From: Lepidurus packardi
Lineage: Eukaryota; Arthropoda; Branchiopoda; Notostraca; Triopsidae
Direction of reading: 5' to 3'
DNA length: 64,000 bases
NCBI GenBank assembly: GCA_023053545.1
Contig: JAKZAN010000007.1
Span: 5,146,001-5,210,000, forward strand
The position numbers and the translations under genes are program-made. This document shows, in pieces, positions 48,052 to 59,650 of this stretch. Each line of letters opens with the position of its first letter. The first letter of the stretch is position 1. The notes under the pieces were generated by a model. It was given only the letters and a program-made list of their open reading frames with translations. It was not told where the DNA came from and did no database searches.

Positions 48052-49768
48052 ACAACGTTATTTTTTTTAAGGTGATACTGTGACATGGTAATTACCATTC
48101 TGCTTTTTGTGCACATCGAGTATGAAATATAAATCAAAATGCCGTAATGATTGAGACGTTGTAGCTTCTTATATGTATTCACGGCTTTGACTTTTGAAAC
48201 GTTCGCAATGAGTAGTTTTTGCACCATGAAGCTCAGCTTTTTCCGTATGTAGTACGCTGTCTAATGCGCTAATAGACCGCAAAAGTTTTACCTGGCTTCC
48301 CGAAAGAAGGGAACCAAGCTTTGGTTTAAGAATTCATCTAGGTAATTAGTAGGTTGCCAGCCGCCACGAGTGTATATAGCATGTCATCTATTTTGTCTCT
48401 ACATCAGGGTAGAATTATGACGGGGTGTATTTATTAATCGCTTTAACCATTACGACGCCGCCCTAATTTATACTAAACGAATCTTTCACGAAACAACTGT
48501 TCCTAAGCTTACGACTTAATTTATTACAAAGTGAATGAAAAGAATGTTCTCTGCTAATAAATGCTCCTTCTTTTGCAATAATTTAAATTGAGATGGGAAA
48601 CGCAAACGACTCGGGAAGCCTAAAGGACTGCGCAAACTGGAAACGACTTGCGAGCCCGTTTCACCTATACAAATTGGACTCTTTCAGATATGCAAATACT
48701 TGAAAGGTAGCATAGATGTTGAATAACAGTCTGTTTAAACGGAGGTTGAGTAACGAATGTGAAAAATTACTTTTCTACATTTGAGACTAGTGTGTCGGAG
48801 GGAGAGGGGAGTAGGTGAACGCAGTAGGGATACGCGTAGATAAGTTTTGGAAAAGCTTGTCGTTGGCATAGAGTAAGTGTGATGAACAATATTGTTCAAT
48901 ATACTATAAATACGGTTTTGAGCGTATGTCGCGTTCGTAATAGAGGCCATAACAACACAGGCTAAGCTCGAAGAGCCTACAGAAGGCGTACTGAGCTAGC
49001 CGAGTAATGAGGTCAGGCCGGAGCGCTTGATCTGCAGTTACTTAAGAGCGGAAATAGGAGCTATTCCTGGAATTTTTGATACTACAGTATGTTGAAACGT
49101 TTATGGAATAAAACAACTGTCATCCATTTAACTTTTTAGAGGTGAAGTGCCACCTTAAAACCTTTCGGCAGTACAACTTTATATACCATATCAAACAATG
49201 AGTGCTCATACGGGGGATACTTCCTTATAATCTCCTTGTTATTGTTTAAAGTAATGGTGACATATAGTTATGACATAATGGCAACATGCAATTAATGGCA
49301 TAATGGCAACAATAAACCAGGCAACAGACTTAGAACTACACCGTATTTTATGAAAAAGGAACTACTGTGAAAATGACAAAAAAGTGTAAAACGGATTTAT
49401 CAAGACAACAGAAAAGCCCGTTGTCGTGAAAGTTAAAAGCGCAGCTCCAAAACGTGCACGCTGAAAGCTGTTCAACGCGGTAAAGCTGCAATGAGGGGAA
49501 CATAAAAAAATAAATATGAATCATGTCCATACCTGCTGTCACACACAACAGAATATATTATGTTTGGAGCGGAAAACATTTATTGCATACTAGCATGCAT
49601 TGTTACGTCATCGGCTATGCAGATGCTAGGTTGAGACTCCGGCGGAAGCTGTGTAACAACGAGTATCTGAATATCAGTAAATTTAGCTCTTTGGTGAAAC
49701 AAGAACTACAAAGCTACAGCGGTACAAGTACAAGTGGGACACTCAATATAGCAAAAAATTAACCAATA
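48052..49768. other. intergenic region ELYS to SOAT copy A
   Basis: About 1.7 kb with no open frame of recognisable similarity on either strand. It should contain the ELYS 3' UTR and the SOAT promoter. No clear regulatory motif was identified. Confidence 0.6.
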
Positions 49769-52137
49769 ATGGGTGAGTCTGAACATGCAGAACAAAAGGG
49801 TACTTTCGTCGGCATTAGGAAACGGTTTGTTAAAATAACGGAAAATAAAGCGGACGAAGTGTCAAAAAATATCTTAAAGTTTAATGGCCTTGAAGAACCC
49901 GGTGAAAAGTTTTCGGAGGAATGTTCTCCAGGTATACGTAATTTGCACATGTATAAATTTTTGTCCTTGTATTGTTGATCTCCATAGATTCCACTTCGTC
50001 GAATGACGGGGAAAGTAACGCTACATTACTTAGACAAACCGCCATTCAAGAAGTCAAGGATTGTTTTTTGGTATTATATTTATTTTTCAGAACTTGGTTA
50101 AGTCTTTCGAAGAAAATTACTATTATTTATATTCGCAGAAAAAACATCGTTTGTCGAAACAAACGGAAAGGCAGATGATCGAAACCATAGATCAGTTAAT
50201 AGAACAGATAGAAGCTATTTGTATACCTAAGCGATTTCTCAGCTTTACGGGAGGTTTTAATCCAAGGCCCCAAAAGTATATCTCGTCGCTAAAGCCGCAG
50301 CAAGAAAGAATGTAATCACTGTTGTTTTCTTTAGGGGAAAAAGTCCAAATGATCAGTCGACTGGGAAAGTGTTTTTGAATAGAAACTCGGTTTTAACTGA
50401 CCTGCTCGAGATCAATCATTATCAAACCCTTTACAACATATTAATCTCCATTTTACTGCTTCTTTTTCTCAAAACCGTTGCTCATGACATAGTTGAGACT
50501 GGAACGTAAGTTGGCTTCCTTTGTATTAAAAATTGTTACAAACAAGTCCCATTTAGGATCAACTTGGATTTCCAGATGATAAGCTGGGCTTTCGGAAATT
50601 TGCGTACGGTTGTGACCATCTGGGTTGCTATGATGTTTTGCACGCTTGCTATTGTCTATCCTGCGTTCAAGGCTTGGGCTCAAAGCAGAAACTATCTAGA
50701 AAACAATCGTAATTGTGTTGCTTTTCTATTTAACATCTTAATAAGAATATATGTGACTAGCACTTCGGCTACGTATTTGGGATCGCGTATGGTTGATTGG
50801 CTACATAGCGTACATCTCCTTAGTTATTTTTGTGCCTGCTAGAGTAGTTGCGGCCGTACGTCTTCCCCCTGCCTCTGCTATGATTGTTATTCTAGAGCAA
50901 GTATTCTGAATTACAGAAGTTCTTGTTTTTTTAACCAAAATTAAAAATTCGGTTATTCTCAGCTCCGACTCTTTATGAAAACCCACGCCTTCGTTAGGTC
51001 TAATATACCACGGGTTCGAATTTTCAAACCGAACTCAGCAAAGCTAACTGTAAGCGTTGATAAAGACGGGGAGGAAGATCAGGATGCTGACTCGCCCTGC
51101 CCAGATTTTTCCAAGTACTTGTACTTCGTGTTTGCTCCCACACTCATTTACAGAGACTCCTATCCGAGGTATGTTTTAATGTTTTATTTCTCCAAAAGCT
51201 GGACTCTTGATACTTACACTTTAACCAGGACTAAGCAAATTAGATGGTCCTGGGTTGCAAGGAATTTCGCGCAGGTCTTGGGAATTATATTTTATTTTTA
51301 CTTTATTTTCGTGCGTTATTTTGTCCCTGCTTTCCGTCGATTTGGTTCAGTCGATGGACCGTTCACTGTCAAGGACATGATACTTCCCATTTTTGGTTGT
51401 ATGATGCCAGGTGTGTTGGTACTTTTATGCGTATTCTTTTCTTTACTTCATTCATGGCTGAATGCCCATGCTGAAATGCTACGTTTCGCGGACAGAATGT
51501 TCTACAAAGTAACCTTTTTGCAGAGCTTTATTTTAGTGAGTTTATTTTAATTAATAATCCGTTAGGATTGGTGGAATTCCACCTCGTATGCCGGTTTCTT
51601 TAGAACCTGGAATGTGATAGTTCACGATTGGCTTTATACGTACGTCTACAAAGATGTGCGGGAGCTATGTGGGCGAGGAAATCGCGTTTTGCCCATGCTT
51701 GTTGTATTTGCGGTTTCTTCTGCCTTTCATGAATACGTCATTACTTTTACGTACCATAATTTCAACCCCGTTCACCTTGTCATGTTTGGTGGATTTGGAA
51801 GTAGGAAACCTTCGTCTATGATCACTGCTTTTTACTTAAATAAATATTTTGGTGTCATTTTATAGCGATGTTTTCCTGTTTTACCGCGATGGAACGGATT
51901 CCTCGATTGGGTAATATTTTTTTATGGGTCACCTTGATCATGGGCTCTGGGCTGCTCTTGAGTCTCTATGCCATTGAGTTCTATGCCAGGATTAACTGTC
52001 CGCCTACACTGGTGAGGAATTGTTGTAATTTAAAGTCATCATTGTAGTAAAAACATTTTTTCCCCTTTTTTATCATGAAGGATCCAAGGTTGCTGGATTT
52101 CTTTGTTCCTCGTTCATGGACTTGCCGAAATGTCTAA
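49769..52137 (+). CDS. SOAT1: Sterol O-acyltransferase (ACAT), copy A
   Basis: ER multi-pass MBOAT enzyme that transfers fatty acyl groups from acyl-CoA to sterols for storage. Exons: 49769-49931, 49988-50070, 50139-50275, 50335-50505, 50557-50708, 50761-50900, 50963-51168, 51229-51508, 51566-51800, 51866-52011, 52081-52137; total 589 aa (human SOAT1 is 550). The family signature FYKDWWN is at residues 442-448 and the catalytic His at 499 in SSAFHEYV. Other SOAT blocks are MKTHAFVRSNIPR, YLYFVFAPTLIYRDSYPR, HSWLNAHAEMLRFADRMFY and the C-terminal RSWTCRNV. These separate it from DGAT1. The N-terminal 100 residues are polar and variable. Exons 5-8 and 10-11 have lengths identical to those of copy B, 3.7 kb downstream. 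Confidence 0.96.
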
Positions 52138-53500
52138 AACTGTTTTTGCTACATGTATCGTAGAAAATATTCCTGAAAAGTGTATCAATAAAACGTACAG
52201 CTTATTGTTTGGATATCAGGCTTTCAAATCTGATTTCTTAGATATTATGCATAATAATTATGGGGTGAGAATTTTTGTCGGTATTTTTCTAATAGTACTG
52301 CATCGTCTTGTGGTTGTAACTTAATCCTTTGTGGTGTCGTATTATTTTGTTTTTCTAAAGGGGCCAGCACTTAGTTATGTTATCTATTTCCTGGTTATTT
52401 TTTTTTTCGTTTATTGTGTACGTCTTGGAAATGGAGGTTGCTCAATATTTCATATTAAAGCCGTCATGGATTAAGATATTTCGATATTTTTTTTATTACA
52501 ATGAATAGTACATTATCAAATGAAGATGGTATTTTTTTTTTCGTTCTGTTACTTTTAAATCTGGTTGTAAAAGCACACTCCAAGAAAATTCAATATTTTC
52601 CTTTCCAAAAATATTTTTTTTAACAGACCTTTAGCTATTTTTCTTGTGAATTCTATCGAATAAGGTATGTTTGAGCATGGACCATAGAAAGCACATGAAC
52701 CTGTTTAAAACGATGTGACAACCGTAGTCCCATTTGAAATGTTCATGACTTGAGTAAAGCGACCACGCACAAGCAGTAAGGGTGTACTTTTCCTAAAGGC
52801 ATACGCATACAAACCCAAAATTGAAAATGCGACCAGGTCAGAGTTCGGTATGCTAGCGAGCTAATCCGAAACATCACCCACCTTAGCACCAAGCTTTATT
52901 ACCACCAGTAGCGTTTCGAGACCCCATCCTTATGCCGTTTATTTCCATATATGTTGTACATCCTAACATATACAGTACAGTCTCATCTTTTGTACTTCTT
53001 CGCATGGCTGAGAAAAGAATCTTAACAACACTGACTGTTTCATCATGTAAGATTAAGCCTAGGGCATATCGGTTGGGGTTGCAGAAATAGTATTGGTTTT
53101 GTGTTGGTAGCCCACGATTGGTAGCGGTAGCTGCAGTTTAGGGTTGATTACCTCATAAAAGAAAACAGTCAAGGCAGGAGGTTTTCACACGTGTGATTTG
53201 TGTGGGGGTGTTTTGAAACATAACAGTCTTCATTTGTCCTGATCAAGCGAGTAATTGTTTATAACTGTTCTTCATATAGTTACTTTATCAACTGTGGGCA
53301 GGGACGAGGGAAGCTTGGAGAACATCAGTAACTGTGATGTGGAACGGCTTCGCTGTATCTGTTATCTGAAAATCAGTGTTTTGACGTTTGAGTAGCCAGG
53401 CGACTGTTTTCCATTCGACCCTTCTACTAAGCTTATCTGTACCACGTACTCCTATATACTAGCAAAACTGTTTCCCTTTTTTTCCTCTGAAAGTCTGAAG
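52138..53500. other. intergenic region between the two SOAT copies
   Basis: About 1.36 kb with 3' UTR sequence of copy A and the promoter of copy B. It is AT-rich in the first 500 bp. No third gene or pseudogene fragment of SOAT was recognised. Confidence 0.6.
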
Positions 53501-55899
53501 ATGAATGAAGACAATATTGATACAGTAATCGGTGAAATTGAAAGTGAAAAGCAGGAAGGTATTCCTGACGGTGTAAGAAAACGGTCTGTTACGGTACGGG
53601 AGAATAAAAGAGACGGGATGCCCGAAAAAACAGTAACTCTGATGAATGGCCATAAAGAACCACGTGAGAAGAATTCGCAAGAATATATAGAAGGTATGTA
53701 TTTAATTTTCGGTATTAACTAACATTTATGTTCTCATGTCGTTGGTTTTTAAAGATTCCTTTTCGTCTGAGGTTGATGAAACTGGAAGTAAGGCTGCATT
53801 ACTTAGACAAACCGCCATGCAGAAAGTCAGGGAGCGTACAATGGTAATATTTTCTGAACGTGCTGATGTCTTTTGAGCTAAATTGCCGGTGTTATCGCAG
53901 AAAATCCAGCGAAATTTGTTGAAACAAACGGAAAGACAAATGGCTGAATCGATTGATCACTTTATGGAAGAACTTGAAGCTGTTGAAGTACCTAAGCGAT
54001 ATCGCCTTTTTATGGGAGATTTTCACCCAAGACCCCAAAGGTATTGTATCGTTATTGCTTAACCGGGATTACAATTATAATTGCTACTCCAGAAAGAAAA
54101 GTCCAAGTGGCTCGTTGCCTGATAAGGAGTTTTTGCCGAGAAATTCGCTTTTGACCGACCTCTTTGAGATCAATCATATCCAGACCATTTACCACATATT
54201 TATTGCCATTCTACTGCTCCTGTTTCTCAACACCATTGTTTACGACATCGTTGAAACTGGAACGTAATTATATATCCTTTTATTTCGTAAATCGAACATT
54301 CGTTCAAACGTGAGATTGTAGGATCAGCTTAGATTTCCAGATGATTCAGTGGGCTTTTGGAAATTTCCGTACGGTTCTGGCCATCTGGGTTGCTATGATG
54401 CTTTGTTCGCTTGTGATTGTATACCCAGCATTCAATACTTGGGCCAATCGCAAATACTACCTCGGAAAAAATCGTAAGTAGGGTATATTATTTTCCAGTT
54501 ACTTTCTGCATTCACATATCATATTCCTAGCACTTTGGCTACGTATTTGGGATGGTTTATGGTTAGCGTTTTACGTGGCTTACATCTCCCTGGCTATTTA
54601 CATACCTGCCAAGGAAATTATGGTGACGGACCTCCCTCCTGCTTCTTCTGTTACTGTACTTCTGGAGCAGGTAATCTATAGTATTTTTTTTTTTTTTTTT
54701 TTTTAATACAAGAAACCTTTTTATTCCATTATTTTTAGGTCCGTCTTATAATGAAGACGCACGCCTTCGTAAGGTCGAATATACCAAGAGCTTTAAGTTC
54801 CCAACCGAGTTTAAGAAAGCGGACAATGAGCTTTGATAAGGATGGGGATGAAGAAACGGACGCAGATTCACCCTGTCCCGATTTCTCGAAGTACTTGTAC
54901 TTTCTGTTCGCTCCCACCCTTGTATACAGAGACTCCTACCCGAGGTGTGCTTTTTAAACTATTTGTAAGTTTAAACCTATTCAAGCTCTAAATTTCTCGT
55001 CTTCGCAGGACTAGACGTATTAAGTGGTCGTGGGTTGGTTGGAACTTTGCGCAGGTGTTGGGAGTTTTGTTTTACTTGTACTTCATTTTTGTGCGGTTTT
55101 GTGTCCCCGTTTTCCGGCAATTTGGGTCAGCCCACGAACCATTCACGGCCAAGGCCATGGTACTTTCCGTTTTTGGGTGCATGATGCCAGGTACTTTGGT
55201 ACTTTTGTGCGGATTCTTTTGTTTACTCCATGCTTGGTTGAACGCCTTCGCCGAAATGCTTCGTTTTGCCGATAGAATGTTCTACAAAGTAACTATCATC
55301 TTTATTTTATATTTCTTGACCAGTTTTATGCTAGGATTGGTGGAATTCCTCGTCTTATGCCAGTTACTATAGAACTTGGAACGTAGTAGTTCACGATTGG
55401 CTATATACTTATGTCTACAAAGATGTGTATGAGCTATGTGGCCGAAGAAGTCGGATTTTGCCCATGCTTGTCGTCTTTGTGGTGTCTTCGGTCTTCCATG
55501 AATACATCCTTACCTTTATGTTTCACAGTTTCTACCCCATCCTGCTCGTCATGTTTGGCGGATTTGGAAGTAAGAAATCTGGAGCTGAGAATATTGCTTT
55601 TCGCTTGAGTTAACAGTTTCTTGTCTTGTAGTGATGTTTGCTTTTTTAACTGAGATGGAGCGGACTCGTCGATTGGGCAATATTTTTATGTGGGTCACCT
55701 TGTTCATGGGCACTGGACTGCTCATGAGTCTCTATAGCATGGAGTATTACGCCAGGATTAATTGCCCTTCTACGCTGGTAAGGAATTCTTCGTTTTTTTC
55801 TTTCATGAACCTTGAATTAAAATCGAGTGCTTTAACCCAAAGGATTCCTGGTTGGATTTCTTTGTACCTCGTTCGTGGACTTGCGGCAATGTCTAGCAG
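53501..55899 (+). CDS. SOAT1: Sterol O-acyltransferase (ACAT), copy B
   Basis: Tandem paralogue of the upstream SOAT, with the same ER sterol-esterifying role expected. Exons: 53501-53693, 53755-53843, 53901-54040, 54093-54263, 54322-54473, 54531-54670, 54739-54944, 55009-55288, 55335-55569, 55632-55777, 55843-55899; total 602 aa. FYKDWWN is at residues 455-461 and the catalytic His at 512 in SSVFHEYI, so the enzyme looks intact. All eleven exons share phase with copy A, and eight have exactly the same length (exons 4-11). The first three differ by a few codons, and the polar N-terminus has diverged most. The protein ends RSWTCGNV. Intron 6 carries a 21-nt T run. Confidence 0.96.
54684..54704. 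repeat. poly(T) run, 21 nt, in a SOAT copy B intron
   Basis: T homopolymer within intron 6, about 35 bp upstream of the acceptor. It could act as an extended polypyrimidine tract. The exact length is prone to sequencing error. Confidence 0.8.
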
Positions 55900-56259
55900 G
55901 ACCGAAAGTTTCCTGTGAGTTATTCCTAATTATTGTATACTTAAGAGTGACTTAAGTTTTATTTCGTAAAATTGAAAACAGGGTTTAAAAGTGTTTGGGT
56001 GCCTTAATTTCTACCTACTTTCATAGACCTTTTCGTCTTTTGCGGTTGCTATGCTTTATATTCGAATCAAGTTCAGGGTTACGTTCCTATTTATCGGTCT
56101 AGTACTTCAAAGAGGATCTCTCCAAAGTGTCAAACCATTCTTCCAGTTATCGTCCTGTTAACCGACGCAATTTTGGGGCGTTGCGTCTGTTTTTTAATGC
56201 GCCAGTACTGAATACGTTCTTATACAATATATTTCCAGTTTAATAATTTACAAAAGGGT
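55900..56259. other. convergent gap SOAT copy B to pentraxin-like gene 1
   Basis: About 360 bp between two stop codons of convergent genes. It should hold both 3' UTRs. No canonical AATAAA was seen on the SOAT side, and no coding sequence is supported. Confidence 0.6.
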
Positions 56260-57193
56260 TCAAAAATTGCCACACACAGGATTTGCAAGCGTGTACTGTC
56301 CGCCACCAAAGATTTTCATGTCAGTATTGTCCCAACTAATGATGTTACCTTTGGGCTGGTTAGCATCGCATATGCGATGAATTTCTTTAACTCCGTAGTT
56401 TTCGCCCGCAATTCTGCCTCGGTTCAGAGCTCTTGAATCAAAGAAGTAGTGAACTACCTCGCCTTCAATGCCCATAGCAAAGTCGAAACCGTCATTGAAC
56501 GTGGTTTGCAATTGGCCGGCAATAGGCATTCCTTTACCGCGGATTACTGAGTTTCTAGCCTGCAGTGTTTGCAAAGAGAATTTAGCATAATATCAAAGGA
56601 AAAACTCGAGTTTCTAAATACCTCATGGGCTCTGCCTTCCAAAGCTAATGCGCCATTAGTGTAGAGTTGGAATTGGGCGCTTGAACTTTCCCAAGAGTGA
56701 CACAGGTGATTCCATGCTCTGTCCAAAGCAATAGCTTCGTTGAAGATTTCTTTTCCATTGATAATCATTTTTACACCAGCTCCAAAAATGTTAGGTTCAA
56801 TTTGCGTTACAATAGATAATGGTTGTTCGGGAACTACAATTTTAGTATACTTTATAATAAAATGATTTGCTCGAGTTCGATTGTCTTTACCTGCATAGGA
56901 AAACGTAGTGTGGGGGAAAGTAAAGTTGGTGGATCTGACCCAGTAGCACAGTGTAAAATCTTGGAGATCGGGCATGGGTTGAGGCAGCATAAATTCAATG
57001 TACTAAAGACAGTCTTGGTTAGCGTGCAACTTTCCCTAGAGAAGAACTGAATTTTGCTTACTTGGAAGAAAGTTCTTGTTTGACTTAGATTAACTTTACG
57101 TAGCTTGTCTGTAACTCCATTGCCGCAGTTGGTTTTAGCGAAGGTGAAAGTCAGTTGAATAACAACGAAGCTAACAAGAAACATCAACCTCAT
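56260..57193 (-). CDS. Secreted pentraxin-like protein 1
   Basis: Pentraxins are secreted calcium-dependent lectins that bind phosphocholine or carbohydrates in innate immunity. Exons in transcription order: 57062-57193, 56891-57002, 56622-56833, 56260-56559; total 251 aa. An N-terminal signal peptide is clear (MRLMFLVSFVVIQLTFTFA). The pentraxin signature HxCxSWxS appears exactly as HLCHSWES at residues 124-131. Upstream is FTLCYWVRS with the partner Cys, and the C-terminal strands read IISWDNTDMKIFGG. The start chosen is the ATG directly before the signal peptide; a longer in-frame reading from 57352 would bury it. It is a tandem paralogue of the gene at 58185-59175, with identical middle exon lengths (112 and 212 nt). 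Ligand and true immune role are unknown. Confidence 0.87.
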
Positions 57194-58184
57194 GATTAAC
57201 GAGTTCGGAGCAGGACGGGACTGGAGTACCGGGCTTCGAGTGCTTGGGCTTTTGTAGTCAACCGTTCTTCTTGGCGGATATCCATCCTCTTTCCAAGCAC
57301 CTGTAGAGGCGGGCGGATTAGGCGGGTCGGTGGACCGAAGGGAAAAACCCACGCTAGCTCAGCCCCGAATACACGCACGGAGAAATTTGCCCGGATGATT
57401 AACGCATGTTTGGAGCTACCCAGTAAAGTTAGCCAATCCCATACTAAAAAAGCGTGAAATGGTATCAAAAACGGAAGTCATGGTTCCGGTTTGAGGTTAT
57501 TTTTTTATAAAGTGGCGATGTAGGATGTAAAACCATGCAGTTAATCAGGAGATCTAGTTTGTCTTTCGAGGTTTGCAAGGGCAACTGATATTACCATAAT
57601 AGCTTTTTTCTAGAATCGATTAAGCAGACGTCGCTGTGCGTGTTTTGGACAACCTTGATGGGTCGTACTTCGAAATCTGTAAAAAGGGGTCAAGTTCGAT
57701 AGGGCGTAAACTAGTCAGCTAAATAGGGCGTAGGGTAGTATATTTATTGTAAGAAAATAGCCTACGAAGTATAACCGCAGCCCTGACTTCGCCCTTAGGT
57801 ATATAAGTTTGACTTTCTTCGACATTGAAATGAAGTAGCGCAGAGCGGCGAGATCTTATCAAGACAGGGTGTGTTTTTATCCCCCAACCCATGAAAGGAG
57901 CAACTGTCAGCTTCTACTTTCTTTCCGAATGCCACTTTCTTCGTAACGCCCAGTCACGTATACTATATTGCGATGCTTCGATTAAACTTAAATGTCATAT
58001 TCCAGTTAGGAGTCGTTTCTAGAAGAGTTTAAAACTTCCAAGGAAAAGGAAAGGAACGTTCCATGTGACATATGAACACATGTTTATGATGTCATATTTA
58101 CATCAATTTAAATAAGTGATCATACAGTAACACAGATAAAAACTCGTAAGTTGTAGTATAACAGAACATGTATTTGGAAACAAG
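57194..58184. other. intergenic region between the two pentraxin-like genes
   Basis: About 1 kb. It holds the promoter of pentraxin-like gene 1 and the 3' UTR of gene 2. TATA-like sequences occur at 57501-57510 (minus orientation, about 310 bp above the ATG) and near 57800. No further coding exon was recognised. Confidence 0.5.
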
Positions 58185-59175
58185 TTAGAATCTCGCACAT
58201 ACAGGATTAGCTAAACCAACTCGAGCTCCACCGTAAAAAACAATATCAGTTGTTCCTTGCCAGTTAATCAGATCACCGCGGGGATGATTAGGGGCTAAAT
58301 TGCATGCGCGGAAGGCTTCGCTAACTCCGCAGCAAGTACCGGCCACTTTCCCGTTAATTAAAGGTCTGCTGTACCAGTTGTATAAAGTTATCTCGCCGTC
58401 AATGCCAGCTCGGCGATCGTAGCCCCCGTCAAAGATAGCTTGTGTTTGACCAGCAATGGGAATTCCACCACCCGGAATAACGTGGCCTCTCATCTTAAAA
58501 AAAAAAAATCAAGTAAAGAACAAAAAAACTCAGATTAATTAAACAAAGGTGGCAATTTTTCAAGGATATTGGGCTTACCATTGGGACCGCGCCTTCTTCA
58601 AGGAGTTCGCTGTTTACGTGAACTTGGTAACGTGCTCTCTTTCCTTCCCATGAATGGCAAAAGTGATTCCAGCCCTGTTTTAAAGTAGTTAGGGACGTAT
58701 GGATGACCTGTCCCCCAATTGTTAATCGAACTTCCTGTCCGAAGAATGTAGGCTCAATGCGTATTAAAATAGCGGCTGGTTGCTCCCGTACTAATGAATA
58801 ATATCACGTGTAAAGCAACTTTCCGTAGGCGTGTGCCATTAGAAACTCTCTTACCAGCATAGGAGAAAGTTGTATGGTTGAAAGTCAAGTTGTTCGACTT
58901 CATCCAGTAGCAAAGTGTAAAGTCTTCGATGTCAGGAACTGGAGCAGGGTTTCTGAATTCTACAAACTAGACACTGCATTAGGAAACAATCTCTTTTGCT
59001 AATGTAATTGCGATTAACTTACCTGGAAGTACATATTCTGATGCAAGTAGATTTTACGCAATTTGTCTTGTGGACAGGTCGGGTTGGCTTTTTGACCACC
59101 GATATTGGGAAATGGAATCGCTTGGGCCAGTCCATAGCAAGTTAAGACAAGTGTTACTGTGAGTAAGGACTTCAT
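58185..59175 (-). CDS. Secreted pentraxin-like protein 2
   Basis: Paralogue of pentraxin-like protein 1, expected to be a secreted lectin-fold protein. Exons in transcription order: 59023-59175, 58855-58966, 58579-58790, 58185-58493; total 261 aa. The signal peptide MKSLLTVTLVLTCYGLAQA starts at the second in-frame ATG (59175); the upstream ATG at 59253 would prepend a basic stretch. The signature appears as HFCHSWEG at residues 131-138, with the last position Gly instead of Ser/Thr. FTLCYWMKS and LINWQGTTDIVFYGG give the paired Cys and C-terminal strands. A mid-domain GTCCGV adds an extra adjacent cysteine pair not seen in paralogue 1. Both copies end in GLANPVC or TLANPVC plus three residues, suggesting a shared extra disulfide. 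Confidence 0.86.
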
Positions 59176-59650
59176 AGTTGTTGTCGAACCGCTCGTGATC
59201 AAGCTACTAGTTTCTTTGCGGGAACCACGTGAGCTTTTGTACCTATACCTCACAGGCGTGTGCCTCTCGTAAGCGAAGACAAGCGTGTGGCTTACAAACT
59301 AACACCTCCCCAGCAATTTCCCCAGACCCAGAAGGCGGGAATATCCGCTGACATACCCAATCTTATGCAAATGAGCTACAGCATGTGTAACCTTGGTAGC
59401 TTTGCCCCGTAAATAAGTTCAACGTCATCAAAAAGCAAGCAGTAAATGGTTCAAACTAGTAAAATTCGTGAGGGTTTTTAATAAAAACGAGTAAAATATG
59501 TACTGAATCTCGACGAACACTTCCTGAGAACCTTGAATGTAAAGCTGAAGCCAGAGGTCTAGTCTAGTTGACTACACTTCTTTGCTAAACATTAATGCAA
59601 TAAACTAATTAACACAACCATACCTCAAGAGAGGGCCTAAATTAAGGTAA
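59176..59650. other. intergenic region, pentraxin 2 promoter and Q/P protein 3' UTR
   Basis: About 475 bp with no supported coding sequence. The part next to 59175 should hold the pentraxin-like gene 2 promoter; no TATA box in a convincing position was seen. Confidence 0.55.

Noticed and set aside
52103-52324. Frame reading through the last SOAT copy A exon
   Set aside because: The true frame ends in RSWTCRNV as in the family; this is an out-of-frame shadow into the 3' UTR.
57194-57352. N-terminal extension of pentraxin-like protein 1 from 57352
   Set aside because: It would place a polar stretch before an obvious signal peptide; the ATG at 57193 is the better start.
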